Shown in pieces: positions 61,530-64,000 of a DNA stretch of 64,000 nucleotides (the stretch's first letter is position 1; the number at the start of each line of letters is the position of its first letter). The notes beneath the pieces are model-generated. The model was not told the origin of the DNA. It made no database searches and was given only the letters and a program-made list of their open reading frames with translations. The stretch spans positions 1,922,001 to 1,986,000 of the forward strand of contig JAULSR010000001.1 in NCBI GenBank assembly GCA_030512295.1, given 5' to 3'. The translations under genes were made by a program, and so were the position numbers. The stretch is from Bombardia bombarda (Eukaryota; Ascomycota; Sordariomycetes; Sordariales; Lasiosphaeriaceae).

Positions 61530-62486
61530 ATGTCGTCAGCCTACACAAACCAGTTCTTCGCCGCCAGTGGAGCCCTTCCCATTCCGGCTGGCAAGAACCA
61601 GTACCAGCACCCAACCTATTACACCAGCGGTGACAGCACCTACTCTGTGTCGCCTCCCGAGGATCTGGATGCTTCTGTCAGCTCTGCATCTGGCATGCAG
61701 TCGTACGGCAATTCCAGCTACTCTGTGACCACATCCAGCTACGCCGGCAGCAGCCAGGGCGAATACGACAGCGCTGGCTCTGCAAGCGGTGTTGATCTGA
61801 ACGAGTACATGCAAGATCGCTTTGCGGACAGGTTCAACCCGCTCCCACTCGACAAGTGCACTGCCGTGCAGGCACAGACGTGAGTTGCTCCATTTGCAGT
61901 ATAGAAATTGCATCGTTGTCTCAATCTAGAGATTTGAGCAAGCGAACGAGCTCTCCTTCATTTAGACTTATTTTAAGAGCATTGTTTGCTGACGACCAAT
62001 TTTGGACACATAACAGATCCGGCAAGCTCAACGCAAAGCAGCACGAGCTGCTTGAGTTGCAGGCCAAGGCACAAGCTCGTCTTGCCAAGAGTCGTGCGCG
62101 ATTCGCTCAGGGACTCGAGGATGCGCGTGAGGTGCGTGCCGATCTCGAGTGGACCCAGAAGAAAGTGACGTGAGTGTTTCCTGCCGCCCCCTTTTCTAGC
62201 TTTTGGTCTTTTTCACAGAACTGCAGAGAATCTGGAGAAAGGAGATTTGTGACGCGTGCGAGCGAGTAAATCGCGGGTTCTGCAGATCTACAGATCGAGA
62301 GCAGGCGAGAAAAAAGACAGCTCGCCGCAGCGATCGAGACTGGGCATTTTACATCCTTTTACGAAAATTGAACAGACAGAGGCTGACACTAAGGAACACA
62401 GGTCTTTGAAAACGAAGGCGTCAAAGAAGCACTCCAAGGAGTTCAGCAAGGCGCGGGCACGCTATCCTTCCCCAGACTCTTACTGA
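61530..62486 (+). CDS. KXD1: KxDL-domain protein (KXD1-like, BLOC-1-related)
   Basis: Three exons (61530-61879, 62017-62169, 62402-62486) give 195 residues. The N-terminal half is Ser/Tyr/Gly-rich and looks disordered. The C-terminal half is the helical KxDL domain: TSGKLNAKQHELLELQAKAQARLAKSR..FAQGLEDAREVRADLEWTQKKVTSLKTKASKKH, then KARARYPSPDSY, the usual ending in filamentous fungi. The eponymous motif reads RADL here. Homologues belong to BLOC-1/BORC-type complexes of endosomes and lysosomes; yeast Kxd1 is a BLOC-1 subunit. All introns are GT-AG (137 and 232 nt). Phases agree, and each intron splits a Thr codon. Confidence 0.85.
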
Positions 62487-64000
62487 AAAGATTTCAGCGA
62501 GAAGTCAATATTTCGGGCACTCTGGAGTTTTTACGGTTTCGGTTTCGTCCTTTTTGACATTTTCGTCCTTTTTCGACTCTCGTGTTTTTTCACCAAGTTT
62601 CATGTTCGGGAAATCTGCTTGCATAAGAAGCGGAGCGAGTACAGCACAACAGACAAACAAAAAGTGTTTGCTGCCGGGGGGGCAGGAGAGCCTTGAGAAA
62701 GAGGTGACGTTGAAAATCCAAAAGGGGTGGGGGGGCGAGGCGCGGCAAAAACGAAAACGCCGCAGGAATAGCCGCGCCGTCACTCGCTGCTTTATCACAC
62801 GCACACACACGCAGCAGCAGAAACGGGGCTAGGGGTGCTCTATCTGCACTTTCTTTTCCTGCAGCTCTCGGCGGGCGGAATGGAGGGGGTAAGGGGGCGG
62901 GCGCGTTTTTTGCGATCTCACGCCCCCTCCCTCACACAAACCGAGCGTGCAAACGGCTGGCATAGCATACTTGCTTGTTTCACGAAACGTTATGACTTAT
63001 GATTGGACGAACTGCGGGCAACGGTTCTGGTATGAGGGACACCGTTTTCTTTTATTTGTGTGGGATTTGGACAAAAAGGGAAGAAGTACACATTCACCCA
63101 CCTTCCGTTTCCCCCCCTTTTGTGTGTCCCCCCCTCTTCTCCTCCTGCAAGTTTCTGGGGTGGGAGTGGTGGGATGGGATGGCGGGAACGGACGGACAGA
63201 CCCGGTAGGGCGGATGGGACAGTGAGAAAGAAGGGGCAAAAAGGCAAGCGCCAGGGCTGCATAAAGAGGTACCGAGTATGTAGCTGCTGCATGGCAGGCA
63301 GGGCTGAGGGCAGCTTAGCTTACATTTGCCCCCCGGGGGCCCCCTGCTCTTGTCACTTCACCCCCCTCCTCAGATGTTGCGCGCGTGCCGCCTTCCCTGC
63401 CTTGGGATTACAGTACCAAGGAAGCGGCGGCAGGCACCACACGTGGGGAGGGGAGGGAGGAGGGAGGGAATGATGCCGCATACTGGTAGTGTCCCTTTTG
63501 GAACAGAGATGGGCTGAGGATTTCCACTTTTTAAGGTCCGGCAGACTGCCAGTTGCAACAAGGGGGGTAGGATAACTATGAGGTTGTTTCTCTGATGTCG
63601 ATAGTACAGTTCAGTACCCAGGCAGGCAGGTAGGCAGCTTTGCCGGGCACCCGGTAGCATGGGAGAGGGGCTCGGTGGTGGTAGTGTGCCTTTTATTGGG
63701 TCCAGACGAGTTTTTTCTTAGTCGGCTGGGTAGGTAGGCAGGCGTTGCTCTCTCTTTTTCTACGTAGTAATATGAAGCTGTAGACTCTTTGATTGTTCCT
63801 AGATTCCTAACCGGTGAAGTTCTTCTGTGACCAGCCCGGCCAATCCAGCCAACTCCCGTTGCCTTCTCCTCTCCTCGCGTACATTTGCCTTTGTCTCATG
63901 CGAGCACTGCCCAATTTATACACGGCAAACTGCATGCCCAGCCATCCACCAAGAGGCCCTATCCGACCTTGCTGCATCATGTGACGACTGGTGATGCCCA
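62487..64000. other. Right-hand flank after the KxDL gene
   Basis: 1.5 kb with no supported gene. CA-rich and G-rich tracts occur near 62800 and 63460. It may hold the promoter of a gene beyond the window. Confidence 0.4.

Overview
The window is nuclear DNA from a filamentous ascomycete (Pezizomycotina, probably Sordariomycetes). The evidence is short GT-AG introns of about 50-145 nt in most genes, a tRNA with an intron in its anticodon loop, and gene families typical of such fungi: UDP-galactopyranose mutase, a group X hybrid histidine kinase, a CAP20/MPL1-type perilipin, fungal NCE101 and KxDL proteins, and a fungal ABCC exporter. I cannot name the genus. Genes are well spaced, on both strands, and mostly unrelated housekeeping or physiology genes. 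No CRISPR array, operon or prokaryotic element is present.

Layout, left to right. (1) 1-4.2 kb: the 5' part of 4-hydroxyphenylpyruvate dioxygenase (HPPD, minus, runs off the left edge), a divergent TTC36-like TPR gene, an NCE101-like two-exon gene (minus), and ribosomal protein L27. (2) 4.2-12 kb: a five-exon triose-phosphate/nucleotide-sugar-type transporter between two long gene-poor stretches, with a (TGTC)34 microsatellite and a possible decayed gene. (3) 12-25.5 kb: UDP-galactopyranose mutase, a 2,626-residue intronless hybrid histidine kinase and tRNA-Arg(ACG). (4) 26.7-34.6 kb: an unrecognised low-complexity/coiled-coil gene (minus), 5.3 kb with almost nothing recognisable, and a CAP20-like lipid-droplet protein. 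(5) 36.3-45.8 kb: a 14-exon ABCC exporter (minus), an MFS transporter and an intron-containing tRNA-Thr(TGT). (6) 49.5-62.5 kb: a stomatin-like SPFH protein, the rRNA helicase SPB4 (minus), a DGK1-type CTP-dependent diacylglycerol kinase, and a KxDL-domain protein.

Two results stand out. First, HPPD and a TTC36 homologue share a divergent promoter. In mammals TTC36 stabilises HPPD, so the arrangement suggests the same partnership in a fungus. Second, four otherwise intact genes (the coiled-coil gene, the ABCC exporter, SPB4 and DGK1) each lose frame at a G or C homopolymer, and every break is repaired by one extra base. That pattern looks more like homopolymer under-calling in the assembly than like pseudogenes, and it affects how those four genes should be read.
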